A stretch of DNA of 64,000 nt from assembly GCA_021234155.1 (NCBI GenBank), contig JAJEKV010000107.1:124001-188000 (forward strand). The letters are read 5' to 3'. Source of the DNA: Isoetes taiwanensis. Its lineage: Eukaryota; Streptophyta; Lycopodiopsida; Isoetales; Isoetaceae. Of the stretch, positions 51,427 to 63,183 are shown piece by piece. The notes below the pieces were generated by a model that was given only the letters and a program-made list of their open reading frames with translations, was not told the DNA's origin and ran no database searches. Positions within the stretch are counted from its first letter, which is position 1, and each line of letters begins with the position of its first letter. Made by a program: the position numbers and the translations under genes.

Positions 51427-51850
51427 TATGGAATAAAACTAATACCTTTGTATGTTGCAGTCCTTTGAAGTTTGTTTGCAGTCCTTTGAAGTTTGTTTGC
51501 AGCTGAAATAGGAATTGAGAAAGTTGACAACATCTTCACAATTTTTTAAGGGTGGGTGCTTTTTTTATTGACCTACCCAATTTCGCGACGCTACAGCACC
51601 GGCTCAGCACCTATTTTCAGCTTTTTCTCGTGACGTGAAGGACGGTCTTCATCATTCTTGAAGGACGCCCTTCATCATTTTTGCAGGGTGTGCAGGCCTG
51701 CGCACGAAAAGTTTTCGCAGGCAGAATTGATTAGGTGCGGCTAGGGATTTTTGAATCGTGATCATTTCGATTTTGAAGCTTGATTGAAAGTGTAATTGGG
51801 TTGGGAAGTTCGGTTCATTCTGCTACTCTTAGGAATTCCAGTATCTAGCT

Positions 51851-53843
51851 ATGGCGCTGAAGTCCGGCGAGGTAAAAATCCCTCTATTTCTCATGCTTTT
51901 TTGTTTATCTACTGATACTGAACTAAAAAAACATTGTTTGATGTTATCAGGAACTGCTTTTCGCAAGAACTGAGTATGAATTTCACACAAACAGAGGTTT
52001 TTGTAATGAAGGGAAGAAGCCAAAGGATTTGAAGGCAAGGGATATTTCCGACCGTGATTTTCTTGAAGTCTGGCAGTGCCCACTTCGGAAAGGAAAGATA
52101 AATTTAAAATTTGTTAGGCCCCGGTTCGCCACTGTGCTGCATGACCTGCTGGAAAGGATTTATCAGAAAAGCAAGCCTACCAACAATGAGGTTAGGGTAA
52201 CCTTTGCTCGAGCTTTTGCTTGGAGTAATACCCAACGAGCTTTGTCAAACCCTGGGCAATTGAAAGTGAACTGGGCTAGTTTTGCTGCAGAAGCTTATCG
52301 AACATCTGAGCGCCAGATTTCTAAGGGAGAGACCAGCAGCTACTGTTTGAATAGCAACGCTGTTTTGGATCACTTGGGTAAGCTTGCTGAGATGAAGAGA
52401 GATGCAGAGGAGTTGCTATTATCAAAACAAGAGTCTTTGTTGAGGAAAGAAGGTGCTGTTGCTGGAGCAGACATAGCTTGCAAAGCTATATATGAAAATA
52501 TATAGGCCAAGCAGAAGTCCAGAGAAGACCTTGAACGTGATTTTCCAGAAGAAGTTGATGCTATTGCAAAACTAAAGAATGATGAAGTAGTTATGAGAGA
52601 GCTTTTGGAGTCAGCACTTCTGAAAATAGATTCTAAAGGTGAAGAAGACATTCGTGAAGAAATTTATTTGCTGAAGGATGAAATAGATACCTATGAGGAA
52701 TCAATGGCTATGTGGCATGCAAAGGCTAAGCATATTTCAGCCATGCAGCAAGATAGTGAAAGCACCAAATCTCGGATGGAGTTGGGTATGGGTGTGTATT
52801 CTTTGCCTTTGCTAACTACTGATGTATGTCAGGCATGTGGCCTTTGTTTTCCTCAAGAATATGACATGTTTGTTAAAATAAACCAATGTGGACATAAGTA
52901 CCATGTGTTTTGCTTTTTAACTGTGCTGAAAACTATGCACTGTGTGGTTCCCTTTTGTGGAGAGGAAGTCCCAAGCAATATTTTGCAGGAACTGGGATTC
53001 AAAGAATTCAGTGTTGTGATTGAAAAGGACTCTAACTATGAAGATGAAGAAGAAACTGAAAATGCAAACAGTGATGAAGATAAGAAGCAGAAGGATGAAG
53101 TTGATAGCAGCACCACTTTGTACAATAAACCTGCAAGTGCTGAATTTAAGGTAGAAAGGACTGCAAAAATTAAGAAAAGGCAGACAAGGGCCAGCACAAA
53201 GAAAGACTCGAAACCTGTTGCAAGTAAGTATCTGAAGTTCAATGTGCTTGTGAAGTATCTGTAAGTATCTTGTAATGCTTTTGTTTTGTGCTAACTTCAA
53301 TTCTATTTGAACAGTTATAGATATTGACAAGCTGAGTCCTGTTAAATTTGCTCACATATCTCCCATAAAAGGTACACATTTAGTTTTAGTACTGTAACTT
53401 CTCTTTAAGTTACATTAATTTTAAATTAATCTTGCAGACAAGAAGACCCCTGGCAGCACTGGACAACCTGCAGACAAGAAGACCCTTGCAAGAAACAAGC
53501 CTGGAGCACTGAAGAAAAATGGTAAGTCTAAGCGAGAATTTGAATAGTAGTCCATGTTCAATTTAGTTGTAGTTAATATTGAATTCTTGTTGCAGGAAAT
53601 GTGTCTACCATTGCTGTGAAAGCTGCTGTTGAAGATGCAAGGTTGGAGCCTATAGAAGATCAAGATGCTGGAGATGTGAAGAACTATGATGCTGAAGAGG
53701 ATAAAGGAGCAGATTTATCACAGGATAAAGAAGCAGATTTATCACAGGATAAAGGAGCAGACTCTGAAGAAGAATTCCTTCCAAGTGGTACACTGGAGGA
53801 AAATTATCTTGCTTTCAAAAAGGCAAGACTTTCTAGAATTTAG
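51851..53843 (+). pseudogene. RING-H2 protein, paralogue of the 47095 gene (copy 2)
   Basis: Exons: 51851-51871, 51951-53223, 53315-53371, 53438-53521 and 53596-53843, all GT-AG. The first intron sits at the same place as in copy 1 (after a Glu, donor GTAAAAATCC in both). The N-terminal domain is conserved (HTNRGFCNEGKKPKDLKARD, NNEVRVTFARAFAWSNTQRA), as are the DFPEEVDAIAKLKNDE helix and the RING-H2 finger (CQACGLCF, CGHKYHVFC, then CVVPFC with a wider last pair). The C-terminal exons are Lys-rich, then acidic with two DLSQDK repeats, ending KKARLSRI. The only obvious lesion is an in-frame TAG at 52503. Without it the product would be about 560 residues. Function unknown; a ubiquitin ligase role is inference from the finger alone. 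Confidence 0.65.
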
Positions 53844-53932
53844 CAGTCTTTCAGCAGCTACCAGGCATCTTATCAGCATTTACCAGGAGGATATTATGAG
53901 GATGTTTTCTTTTTAAAATATTATGTGGATCT

Positions 53933-55490
53933 TGTGACGTCCCCTACTCGTATACGGTGCTCTCACCGTATACAAACAGGAGTTCTTCCCCCACACCAGC
54001 TCCATGCTGATACAGGGCCCTCCACGTATCACTGCACCCGTAACGAGTCCCAGTGGGAAGAGTGAAGGTGTCATTCTACCCTGTCTCCCTCAGGGCCTAC
54101 CTAGCTGCGGAAGCGTAAACATACATGTCAGTACTCAACATAATCCTCCATCCACCCAGAAGGGTGGTATATCAACATCTGCATAGACAATGGTCAGCAC
54201 ATCACATAGGGAATCCTACCCAAGGCTCAGACTCAAGGGGATGACTGACGGCTTGGGTCTCCAGAGTTCATTGCAGACAGAATTCATGGCAATGGATTTG
54301 GCTGGCATAAGAACATGGCATAGGGTTGTCCACTCCATCCGCCCCTCCTGTGCACACTTTGCAGAGTAGGCTGAAAAGTGTCGGGACCTGACTGTAGCCC
54401 GCCGGATGCATAGCCAGAAGGGCTATTCCTGGGGTCATCATCCCAGTTCCGATGGGGCAGGTAGGGATCACTCCCTCCAGAGATCTACATGCTGACTCAA
54501 GGTGACTAGAGGGCCACTGCCCATATTCGACTGAACCCACTGGAAAGTGTACACCACCTCACGGGTGTCGAGCCCATGCCTTACCCGCACTCAGTGGTAA
54601 GCCATTAGGCCTAGTCACAATGATCCCTGGTAGGCTTTACACACCAGAGGGATCGTTCAAGAGTCAGAACATGAACCTCCTTCTCAGCCAGTCTGGCCCC
54701 TTCACCCACAACCAGGTGTGGCTCTTGTACACAGGCCGAATCTACAGTGTGCTAGAGAGGCTACTCTAGGAGCATCAACTACAAGCTTTAGGGCCTCTAC
54801 CCCCCTTCCCAATACAAGGAGTTCACAGAGATACATCATCCAAATACATCACAGAAGAACTAAAGAACTAGATCTAATCATAGAGTTAGGTTCTTTAGTT
54901 AGTGTCCAAGATCTAAGATCTAGATAGCTGCTATGGGCAATTTAATAGTCTAAACCTACTGATTCTATGACTAGAAGACGGTTTAAGCTATTAAATTGAC
55001 CAAATACCTGATCCTTGAGTGGCTCCTCCTGACCTGAGTTCAACCATCCTGCCGAGCTGATCGAATTCAGGGGAACTGATAGCGCAATTCGCTTGGGCAG
55101 CGTCTGGGAGTCGGTTTTGGCTCCTGGGGCAGCCAAAACTGAGCTCTAAAACCTTAAGGACGAAAAACTAGCAAGCTAGGGTTTTCCTACCCTAAATAGA
55201 CATGGGGTTTAGGCTAGGGTTTTCAATTACCCATTTTGGCATGTGGGATAATTGAAAAGGCCCCACTTGCCTTTAATGGCTAGGTGGCAAAAATATGCCA
55301 ACATGGAAAGGTGTGCCCACATTAATGTGCACATGTGCACATTAATAATATATGAACACTCCTAGCAAGTTGCCCCTAGGGCTACTTACCTGGCTATCCG
55401 TTGGCGTACACGTCGGTCGGAGTGGCGTGTACGCGTGACGGGGCAGTACAGTATACGTCCTGGGACCGTATACTGTGCTGGAACGTCACA
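53933..55490 (-). repeat. 3' LTR of a Ty3/gypsy chromovirus
   Basis: A 1558 bp unit bounded by TGTGACGT (53933) and ACGTCACA (ending 55490), the short inverted repeat TG...CA that closes an LTR. Next to its inner end is a polypurine tract on the minus strand (AAGGTGGGGAGAA). Hairpins lie near the ends (GTATACGGTGCTCTCACCGT and GTATACGTCCTGGGACCG). It lies directly 3' of the RING gene copy 2. The matching 5' LTR was not found. Confidence 0.7.
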
Positions 55491-55503
55491 TTCTCCCCAC
55501 CTT
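55491..55503 (-). promoter_or_regulatory. Polypurine tract of the chromovirus
   Basis: On the minus strand AAGGTGGGGAGAA directly precedes the LTR start TGTGACG, as expected for the second-strand primer. A second copy of the words CTCCCCACCTTG follows at about 55532. Confidence 0.6.
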
Positions 55504-56350
55504 GAAATGATGCTGTCCGCAGCATCGTGGGTCTCCCCACCTTGGGATCTTCCTAATCTGCAACCTGCATTCAACGTGATGCCTACAATATAATACTTAT
55601 ACATTTATCAAGATTACCCTAAGGCAATATTTTTAGAACATTATTACGTCATTATACTATGGAATACTTATCAATTCATAACACCATTAACAGTTATTGA
55701 CTATCTTAAGTTATACAAAATTTCAACATTTTATATCTATAATTAATGTCCGAGGTACTCTTCGTTCCTTGCAACACATTCCAACAAAATTTGTGTTGCA
55801 AGTCTTCGTAGCTCGACCTCCTTGCCCTCCGGAGCGCTCTACTGGCCTGCAGGTCGACACTACGTTAGTACCATTTTAATTATTTAATAAATTTTGGTTA
55901 TATGGTGACCACCCCACCTATCTACATGAATGCATGGCTAATCTCCCGGCGTAGGAAGAGGATGAATCTTCCATAATGGCCGTGGAGACAGCGCCTATAT
56001 GCCTATATGCCGCTCATGCCTACACCTCTAGTTGCCCAGCGTGGAGGATATCCTTCTCGCGTGGGGGGCGTGAAGGATAGATTCCTCCTATCAAAGCATA
56101 TATGGGGCTAAAGGTGCTTTCCCTATCAATGCATTCCTTAATGACCTCCTTTCTCTCGAGGTCGTCTACTTCCGTGGGACAGAAGTAGACTTTCTAATCT
56201 ACCTTCCACTCGCCCCAGCGGAAATGCGGTCATGCCTACATTGACATTACACCACGCCCTAGAGATCACCGTAGTGGTCTCATCATCGGTAACAACGCAT
56301 GCGACCCATACCAAGCATAGGTTGCATGCGTAGATTAATCTATACAAGAA
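55504..56350 (-). other. Untranslated region between pol and 3' LTR
   Basis: No open frame of note. AT-rich on the left (55560-55740). TCTACTGGCCTGCAGGTCGACACTA and similar GC-rich text follow. Consistent with the 3' untranslated stretch of the retrotransposon. Confidence 0.4.
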
Positions 56351-56935
56351 TTAACCTACACAAATCGACATGCCTGAGCCGATTTCTTCGGAGATGACCT
56401 TGCCGTCCCATTGCTCCATAAACTGTGGGTACTGCTTTACTAAATCCTTCTTAAGTACCCACGTCGCGTCTTCCACTGGCAAGTGTTTCCACTTGACCAA
56501 GTATTGGAGGAACTCCGACCTCCTTGTCTTCTTGAAAGCTTTATCAAGAATCATTTCTGGAACTATTTCCAGCTGCTCCTCTGTCATTTCCAACAACGTT
56601 GGCGTGTCCAAGACTTCGTCTGGATTTGGAGTATGCTTCTTCAACAAACTCACGTGGAAGACCTTATGAATCTTTAGGTGTGCTGGCAAATCCAACTTGT
56701 AGGATTGGTTACCTACTCTCTTGATTATTCTGAAAGGTGCAGCCCACCTTGGAGCAAGCTTCTTGCAATTGCCGATCCTGAGCTTCGCCTGCTTCACCTT
56801 TATCTTGAGCCATACATCATCTCCCACTTTGAACTCTCTGACTGTTCGATGCTTGTCGGCGATGCTCTTTCGACGACTTCTTGCTGCTAACAGATAACCT
56901 CGAACTTCTTCCCAGTGCTGCATATCGGCCAACAT
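56351..56935 (-). CDS. Integrase C-terminus (GPY/F) plus chromodomain
   Basis: 194 residues in one frame. The first half reads DKHRTVREFKVGDDVWLKIK and APRWAAPFRIIKRVGNQSYK then KVFHVSLLKKH, the GPY/F module of gypsy integrases. The second half ends with FLQYLVKWKHLPVEDATWVL and QYPQFMEQW, a chromodomain. This tail is known to guide integration of chromoviruses to chromatin marks. It places the element in the Chromoviridae. It is the best-preserved part of the element; the frame opens at an internal Met, as it is part of the pol polyprotein. Confidence 0.85.
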   Translation of the reverse strand: MLADMQHWEEVRGYLLAARSRRKSIADKHRTVREFKVGDDVWLKIKVKQAKLRIGNCKKLAPRWAAPFRIIKRVGNQSYKLDLPAHLKIHKVFHVSLLKKHTPNPDEVLDTPTLLEMTEEQLEIVPEMILDKAFKKTRRSEFLQYLVKWKHLPVEDATWVLKKDLVKQYPQFMEQWDGKVISEEIGSGMSICVG

Positions 56936-56950
56936 CTGGCTGCGAAACTT

Positions 56951-57700
56951 CTACTTTGACACGGGGTTGTGCCAAGTGTCCTGAGTCAGTAATCGATAGC
57001 CATAATTGATCATAAATGGCGACATTTGGGACGATTCCCGCTTGGTGCTATTGTATGCAAACTCCACCAAGTGAATAAATTCTTCCCACATACTTTGCTT
57101 ATTCCGCATATAGTTCCGTAGCATGTCTTCTAAGATCCCGTTGGTCCGCTCCGCCCGCCATCCGTCTCGAGGATGATACGCGTGCTCATGGATAGCTTTG
57201 TCTGAATCGCCGCGAAAGAGGTCTTGCCAAAAGGCACTCATGAACTTCGGGTCCCCTCGTCAAGATAATCTCCCTTGGCATGCCATGAAGCACAAGATCT
57301 CTTTGGTGAAGAGCTTTTGTCGTATCCATAGTTTGATTGTGGTCCCGCAAGGCACAAAATGTGCCATCTTCGACAACTTGTCGACCACTACCATCAAGGC
57401 ATCCTTGCCTCTTGCTGTCCTTGGGAGTCCCTGCGGATGAAATCCATGCCGATTACCTCCCATTTGGCATTTGGCACCGCTAATGGCTCTAGTGCCCCCG
57501 AATTCGGAGTTGCTTCGCCCGTTTCTCGGGCATAGTCGACATTCCTTGATGTAGCGAGCTACCGCTTCTTCATTCTGGCCAATAATAGCTACTGCGTACT
57601 TTGAAATATGTTTTCATGAATCCCGCATGCCAGCTATTGGGCTGTTGCGTGTCGTGGAGTATCAATTTCCTTACCCCGATGCCTCCCGCACGCACAACTT
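56951..57700 (-). pseudogene. Chromovirus integrase core, broken
   Basis: Minus-strand pieces: LVVVDKLSKMAHFVPC (57463-57260, after an IGMDFI-like catalytic Asp region), then HAYHPRDGWRAERTNGILED and MLRNYMRNKQSMWEEFIHLV (57241-56951), containing the catalytic Glu block and AYNSTKRESSQMSPF. The zinc-binding HHCC region (about 57540-57700) is only recognisable in fragments. Several one- to few-base deletions break the frame. Confidence 0.75.
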
Positions 57701-57917
57701 GTCCTTATGATATAATAGGTTGCCCTCCTTCTTAAAATGCTTGAAGGCTTCCCGCTCTTTGTCCGTTTCTAGCCTCCCCGGAGAGGCTTGCCCATACTTC
57801 TCTGAAATCTACATCCATTGGCAAGGACTCTTCAATCTTCTTACCAAAGTCATTTGAGAGCGTCGAAATTGCGTTGCAATGCACTCTAGTTGTCGGGGAT
57901 GCCTTGAAAGCGATCTG

Positions 57918-58260
57918 CTACCACATTGAGCTTCCCCGCTTGTAGACTATATCAAAGTCATATTCTTCGAGGAACTCCATCCATCCACGCCTCGCATTGA
58001 GGTGTGGTTGCGTGAATACATACCGGAGGCTCGATGGTGGTGATCCAATTGGAACTTCCTTCCCAAGAGATAGTGCCTCCATATTCTTAATGCCCCGACA
58101 AACCGCAAGCAATTCTCGATCGGCGTTGGGTAGCGGCTCTCGGCGTCGTTCATCTTCCCGGAATCATACGCTACCACACGCTCTTCTTGCATAAGCACCG
58201 ACACTGTAGCTATCTTACTCGTGATCTGTTGCTACAAGCTTATCTTTCTCCGGGTCCGGC
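57918..58260 (-). pseudogene. Chromovirus RNase H, broken
   Basis: SVLMQEERVVAYDSGKMNDA, ESRYPTP and LRIWRHYLLGRKFQLD match gypsy RNase H, followed in another frame by RGWMEFLEEYDFDIVYKRGS. Short deletions around the TDH block remove conserved residues. It would remove RNA from hybrids during replication; here it is inactive. Confidence 0.75.
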
Positions 58261-58399
58261 AAGGTCAAGGCAAGGGGCTGTCGCCGAGCTTCTTTCAACA
58301 ATTCAAACCCCTTTTGGGCTTTCTTGTGCCAATGCTCTACCCAATCTTTCACCTTCTCCGCCTTCGTCCAGATGCGTTAGCGGGCTGCTATCTTAGCAA

Positions 58400-59110
58400 A
58401 GTTCTTCACTTAACTTCCCGTAGTACCGCTAGCCCGAGAAAACTTCTGACCTCGTGCACATTCTTCGGCCGACCCTTTGAATCATCGCTTCAATCTTGGC
58501 GGGATCCGCCGAGATGCCTTCTCGCCGAGATCACATGACCAAGGTATTCCACCTTCTCATTGCGGCGGTGGCGCTCGACAACTTGGCGCATAACCGGTTC
58601 TTCAACTTCTCTAGCACTCTTCTCAAGTGTTGCACGTGCTCTTCAAGGGATCTGCTATACACCAAAATGTCATCAAAGAAAACAATCACAAAGGTGTCCA
58701 GAACTCCTCGAAGATATCGTTCATGAGCCTCATGAACGGGGGGGCATTTGATAAGCCGAAAGGCATTACCGTGAACTCATAATGCCCATACCACGTCCTG
58801 AAGGCGGTCTTGTGGATATCTTCCTCCTTTATCCGTGTCGATGATAACCCGACCTTAAGTCGATTTTTGAGAAGATCTTTGCTCCTTGAAGCTGATCCAT
58901 CAAGTCGCCCCGATCTTGAAGCGCATACTTGTTCTTAATGGTGTGCTTATTCAACTGTCTATAGTCTATGCACATCCTCAAAGATCCATCCTTCTTTTTG
59001 ACAAAAAGAATGGGCGCCTCCAAACGGAGACACTAGGTCTAATGAAACCTAGGTCGAAAGCAGCTCCCCGCGAATCGCTTCTTCAGCTCCGACAACTCTT
59101 GCGTTGTCAT
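58400..59110 (-). pseudogene. Chromovirus reverse transcriptase, broken
   Basis: The clearest stretch (59023-58829) reads [35 protein letters not shown] and [15 protein letters not shown], the classical gypsy RT start with catalytic Asp in KIDLRSGY. Further 3' the frame changes repeatedly; the FGLSNAP-like and Y(V)DD-like regions (about 58650-58760) can be read only in other frames. Many small deletions relative to the family. Confidence 0.8.
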
Positions 59111-59577
59111 TCTATATGGAGCCTTGCTTGTTGGTTTTGTTCCTGGTTCGAAAGTGCTATCTCGCACTCGACTCCCCCTATAAGGAGGGAGCCGCTTGAT
59201 CTCATCCCGGAAAGAGATCGTGGAACTCCGTGATCAACTTAGCTATTTGCTTCTAAGCAACTTGCCGAGCATCTTGTCTTCTTTGCTTCCTTCCAATTCC
59301 GGCTCACTAATCTCAAGCTTGAAGATGTATGCCACTTGCTCACTCTTGATGCACTTGAATGTACCGTTTAGAAGACATACACCGCATGATGGGAACAACT
59401 TCTTTACTGTTATCTCAATGATCTTGCCGTCGGGTCTTTGGGAAGGTCACCTTCCGCTTTCCACAATCAATAATGGCCCCTGCTGGTCCAAGGTACTCCA
59501 TACCTATTATCAAGTCAGATTTGCCGATGCCCATTATCTCTCGCCCCCATCCGGATCTTAATCCTGGCAAGTCGATG

Positions 59578-59817
59578 TCAAAGTTGATTCTTTTTACCCT
59601 CCCCCGCCTTTATCGCTCCACTTGCTAAGACAACGGCCTTGGCTTTGACTTTAATGGTTTCAACTTCAACATTTGAACCATTCGGGGATGCAAAGTTATG
59701 GCTACTTCCCGAATCTATCGGGACTATAAATGACTTGGCCTTGGCCTTTCCCATCGTGGAAATTACTTTATAATCGGCTCTCGCTTTGCTCAGATCTATT
59801 GCGCAAAGATATGACAC
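59578..59817 (-). pseudogene. Chromovirus aspartic protease
   Basis: FIVPIDSGSSHNFASPNGSN contains the DSGS active-site loop of gypsy proteases (usually DSGATHNF), followed by VKAKAVVLASGAIK. The C-terminal flap and ILG motifs are lost to frame breaks. Confidence 0.65.
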
Positions 59818-62430
59818 TCACCCTCAATGTAGTCGCGGGCCTCCTCGCCGCCGCCGTCTTCGGACGAGTGTCCCAATCTCCCAAACTCGCTAGCATTTGC
59901 ACTCATGACATATGGGCGGTTCACGGCCCTATGGCCCGGCTGGAAAACACTGAAGCAAAGCCGCTTTTCTATGCACTCCTCGTCTCTTTTCCTTGGGCAT
60001 GGCTCGCGTAAAGGATCGTGACCGCTTTGGAGTAGTTTGACCCTTCCCTGTTTGTCTTTGAAAGACACCGCTTCTTCTCCCCGCCGCTTCCCTTGATTGC
60101 CACTATATGGGGCTCTAGCTGGTCCCGAGCCGGCTGTCCTCGGGCTAAAACCGCCTCGCCTTTGCTTTGCCTTTATCTTGGTAATCTGGCTGCCTTTGCC
60201 CGCTATTCTCGAAGTTCCTGTTCCTTGCAAGCTTATTGCCTTGGACTCCGCTTCGATCATTGTTCTAGGGTTTATTGCTCTTACAAGCTTGGATTTCCTC
60301 ATTCGGACCTTCAATGTAGCTTTCCCTTTGCATGCTTCACCTAACTTTGGCACATACAAATTTTAGCCTCATAAATTCCTCTCAGATATTTCAGATCGAC
60401 TTGTTGCCTTGCCGCAACTTTGTAGAACTATTTGCATCATCTTTGGATTTGTGCTCTCTTGGAACGTAATGGCTTTTTGAAGGCTTTAGCAAACTTCTTG
60501 AACCTCGCAAAGCATCCTTGCTTAAGCCATGAGCCTTGGCATAGCCCTTCCACCAAATGCGCATTGCCCCTTCAAAGGTTATTTGTTGCCACCCCGCCTT
60601 TATCCTTATCCTTCATACCATAGGCATTGCCAGATTCGCCATCTCGTCAAGCCAAGCCCTCGCCTCCATGCGACCTGTTCTCGCCCGAGAATTGCTCGAG
60701 CTTCACCGGCCTTCCAAACATTTCCCAATGCAGAGTCTACTTTCTTCCCGGTAGTCGAGGTTCTTGTGTCCCTTTGTCGTCCGGTCCGGTGTTCCTCGCC
60801 TTTCGTGCGCTTTCCGGACTTGGTTCCCCTTCTTCTTCTTCCTCGACCTGAGTCCCGACCGAGCTTGAGCCGGAGGAGTCCAGCCGGGGACCTTCCTCTC
60901 TTGTTCCTCTTCTTGTCTCTACCTGTTCTCCGGTGATGCTTGCGGGTATTCTTGGCGTTACCCAACCGAACCTCGCTCCCGCCAGCATGCGGCTAGCAAA
61001 GCCTTTATCTGTTCGAGGTCCGTCCTCATTTGCGATATTTCTTCTTCTGGGGTCATTTGTCCAAATTCTTCAAGCAGGTTCCTTGCCGGGCGTGGCCTGG
61101 GCGGACTCTGTTCCTCTATAAGTTCCCGCAGTTGTCGTTCTCCTGCGCTTAGGCCTCTAGCTGCATACACAAGTGGTTCATAGCTATATGGTTAGTTTTC
61201 CTTGTTTTCTTGCATTATTTATGTTTGTTGGCATGGTTGGGGGACACAAAATATATCAACAAAACATTTATAGTGCAAAAGAATATTATATTTATATTTT
61301 ATATTACGCTAATACAAAAATTACAACTACTGCTAATCATTCCTGCTGCCGCCGGTAAGATGGATTATCCTCCAGGAACTTTTTCACTTGGCCGTTCCTA
61401 ACCGAATGGCCCAAGTTCCTAAGGACATTGGCTGGAGATCCACCCCGTAATGCTCTTGCCAAGTCTTCTATTCTGGGCGTGGGAGGTATAAGCCGCCGCC
61501 ACCGCCGCCTTGCCCGCCGCCGTAAGGTATGGCGGTCGAAGACGCCGAGTGCTACCGCTCTCTTCACCGTGATTGCATACTTCGGTATTAAGGGGCAACC
61601 GCGTATGCCCCAATCCCCGAGTAATCAGCACTATACCCTTCCTCGCTCCGGGGTGAACTTGCGGTGAATTACCGCTATTCTTCCATCCATCGCCAGCGGT
61701 GTAATACCGTGGGCACAATTGCCGTTGCGGAGACGGGTCCCTCGCCACTCGGTATCCAGCTCACGTATCCGCCTTCCGCCAAGTCATCAACCTCCACCGC
61801 GGGTGAGCTCCTCGTAGTCTCTCGACCGCTGCTGAAGCCCTCCCGAGGTCGACCCGCTATCCTCTCCCGGGAGGTGTTGCGGACAGCTTGCCGTTAGGAT
61901 GTTTGAGGTCGCGCAGCGGATCCCCATCTGCTCCCTCAAGAGCAAGGAACTCTTCCTCCGTCGGTAGCTTGTTCTCCGCCTTGTGCGCGCCTCCATAATG
62001 TGCGATGATGTTGCTGTAGGCTTGGATGTCGGAGGTAAACTCTCCCGTGTAAGTGTCGGCTTCCCTTACTTGGAGGGGAAGTCGGATTCTCCTCGGACGC
62101 ATGAAGTCGCCCAAATCCATTCTTCGAGTTGGTGCAGCAACTCTTGGTCGGTACTTTTTCCGCACGACTCCGGAGGTTTTGAATGTCGCTTAGGAGCAGA
62201 AACTCCTCACCCTCTGACAATAATGGGAGCTAGGCTTGTGATGCCTAACCCGAGGGGTGGCGCCGACTGGAGAGTCCGCCGGCTTCTTTCAAGTCTTGCC
62301 ACCTCGCTTTCTGCTTGTCGCCGCTTCTTCCACTGGTCGAAGCTCAACATAGTCTTCCTCTTCTTCTCGATCCTGTTCATCCGAAGTCTTCTTTCTTCCC
62401 TTCGTGCTCTGTTCATACCGCGGTAAGGAG
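59818..62430 (-). pseudogene. Chromovirus gag region, heavily broken
   Basis: Minus-strand fragments: a Lys/Arg-rich part (60359-59796) with RLCFSVFQPGHRAVNRPY, a degraded CCHC knuckle (only the first Cys and the His remain); a Pro/Arg-rich part (60988-60606); and an N-terminal part (62165-61857) reading MRKKYRPRVAAPTRRMDLGD and TYTGEFTSDIQAYSNIIAHY, capsid-like. The order relative to pol fits gag. High CG content in 60.5-62.4 kb differs from the AT-rich flanks. No single frame is longer than about 190 codons. Confidence 0.5.
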
Positions 62431-63183
62431 CCGTTGTTCCGCCGCTATGGCTAATGGGTCCACGCCCATGGGGAATGGAGGTTTCCCCACGGTGTTCTCG
62501 CGACGGTGGGTGAGAAAGATTGCCGTGGCGGTGTTGAAAGAGAAGTACTTGGTCCCATGGATGTTAGGACCATTGGCTCAGGTGTCGCGGTGCGCCTTTG
62601 TTTGTGAGGTATTTGGCGATGTTCGGGACATCGCCTAATGTCACCGCAGGGATTGTCTAGGAACAAAATAGCCTACACAAGGGGAGTTGCACTAGCTACC
62701 GGGTTCTACCCTAGCTTGGAACTCAGTCAAGACTCTACTATAAGCCGGGGTCGCGTGCAAGGTTGCTTGGACGTCTACCTCCTTCCCGAAGATCCGGAAG
62801 ATTTGGTCGACGCCGACCAAAGAAGATGAGCTACCGGTATTTGTATCCATCTGTGGAAATCGGTTGCCATTGATTAATTATGTGCCAGAGGGTAACAAAC
62901 GGTTGCAAGAGCGCCTCAGGGAGTTGAGAAATCGGCTAGAAGGGTAGGAGCAGATTTGTAGGGTGCTATCTGAGAAATGAGGGGTCTATTTATAGAAAAG
63001 GGGAAAACCCTAATTTTTGGATGACTTGAAAATTTCCTAGGATTGGGTAATTCTAGACTATCTGAGGTCAAAATGGGAGTTTGAGGACTAGATGAGATGC
63101 TTGAACAAGGCTAGATTACCTAAAAGATGCTATGCAATAGGTTGAAGGTGATTTTGACAAGTCCTGGTGAAGAAATGGTAAGA
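62431..63183. other. Region beyond gag, no LTR recognised
   Basis: The expected leader, primer-binding site and 5' LTR were not found; TGTGACGT ends do not recur here. A hairpin GGCGATGTTCGGGACATCGCC spans about 62612-62634. The sequence then becomes AT-rich with no gene. Confidence 0.4.

Noticed and set aside
60606-60988. Arg-rich and Pro/Ser-rich overlapping frames on both strands
   Set aside because: Shadows of a broken CG-rich gag region; the order of elements supports gag on the minus strand only.
62431-63183. 5' LTR of the chromovirus
   Set aside because: Neither the TGTGACGT/ACGTCACA ends nor other LTR text recurs here, so a 5' LTR is not claimed.
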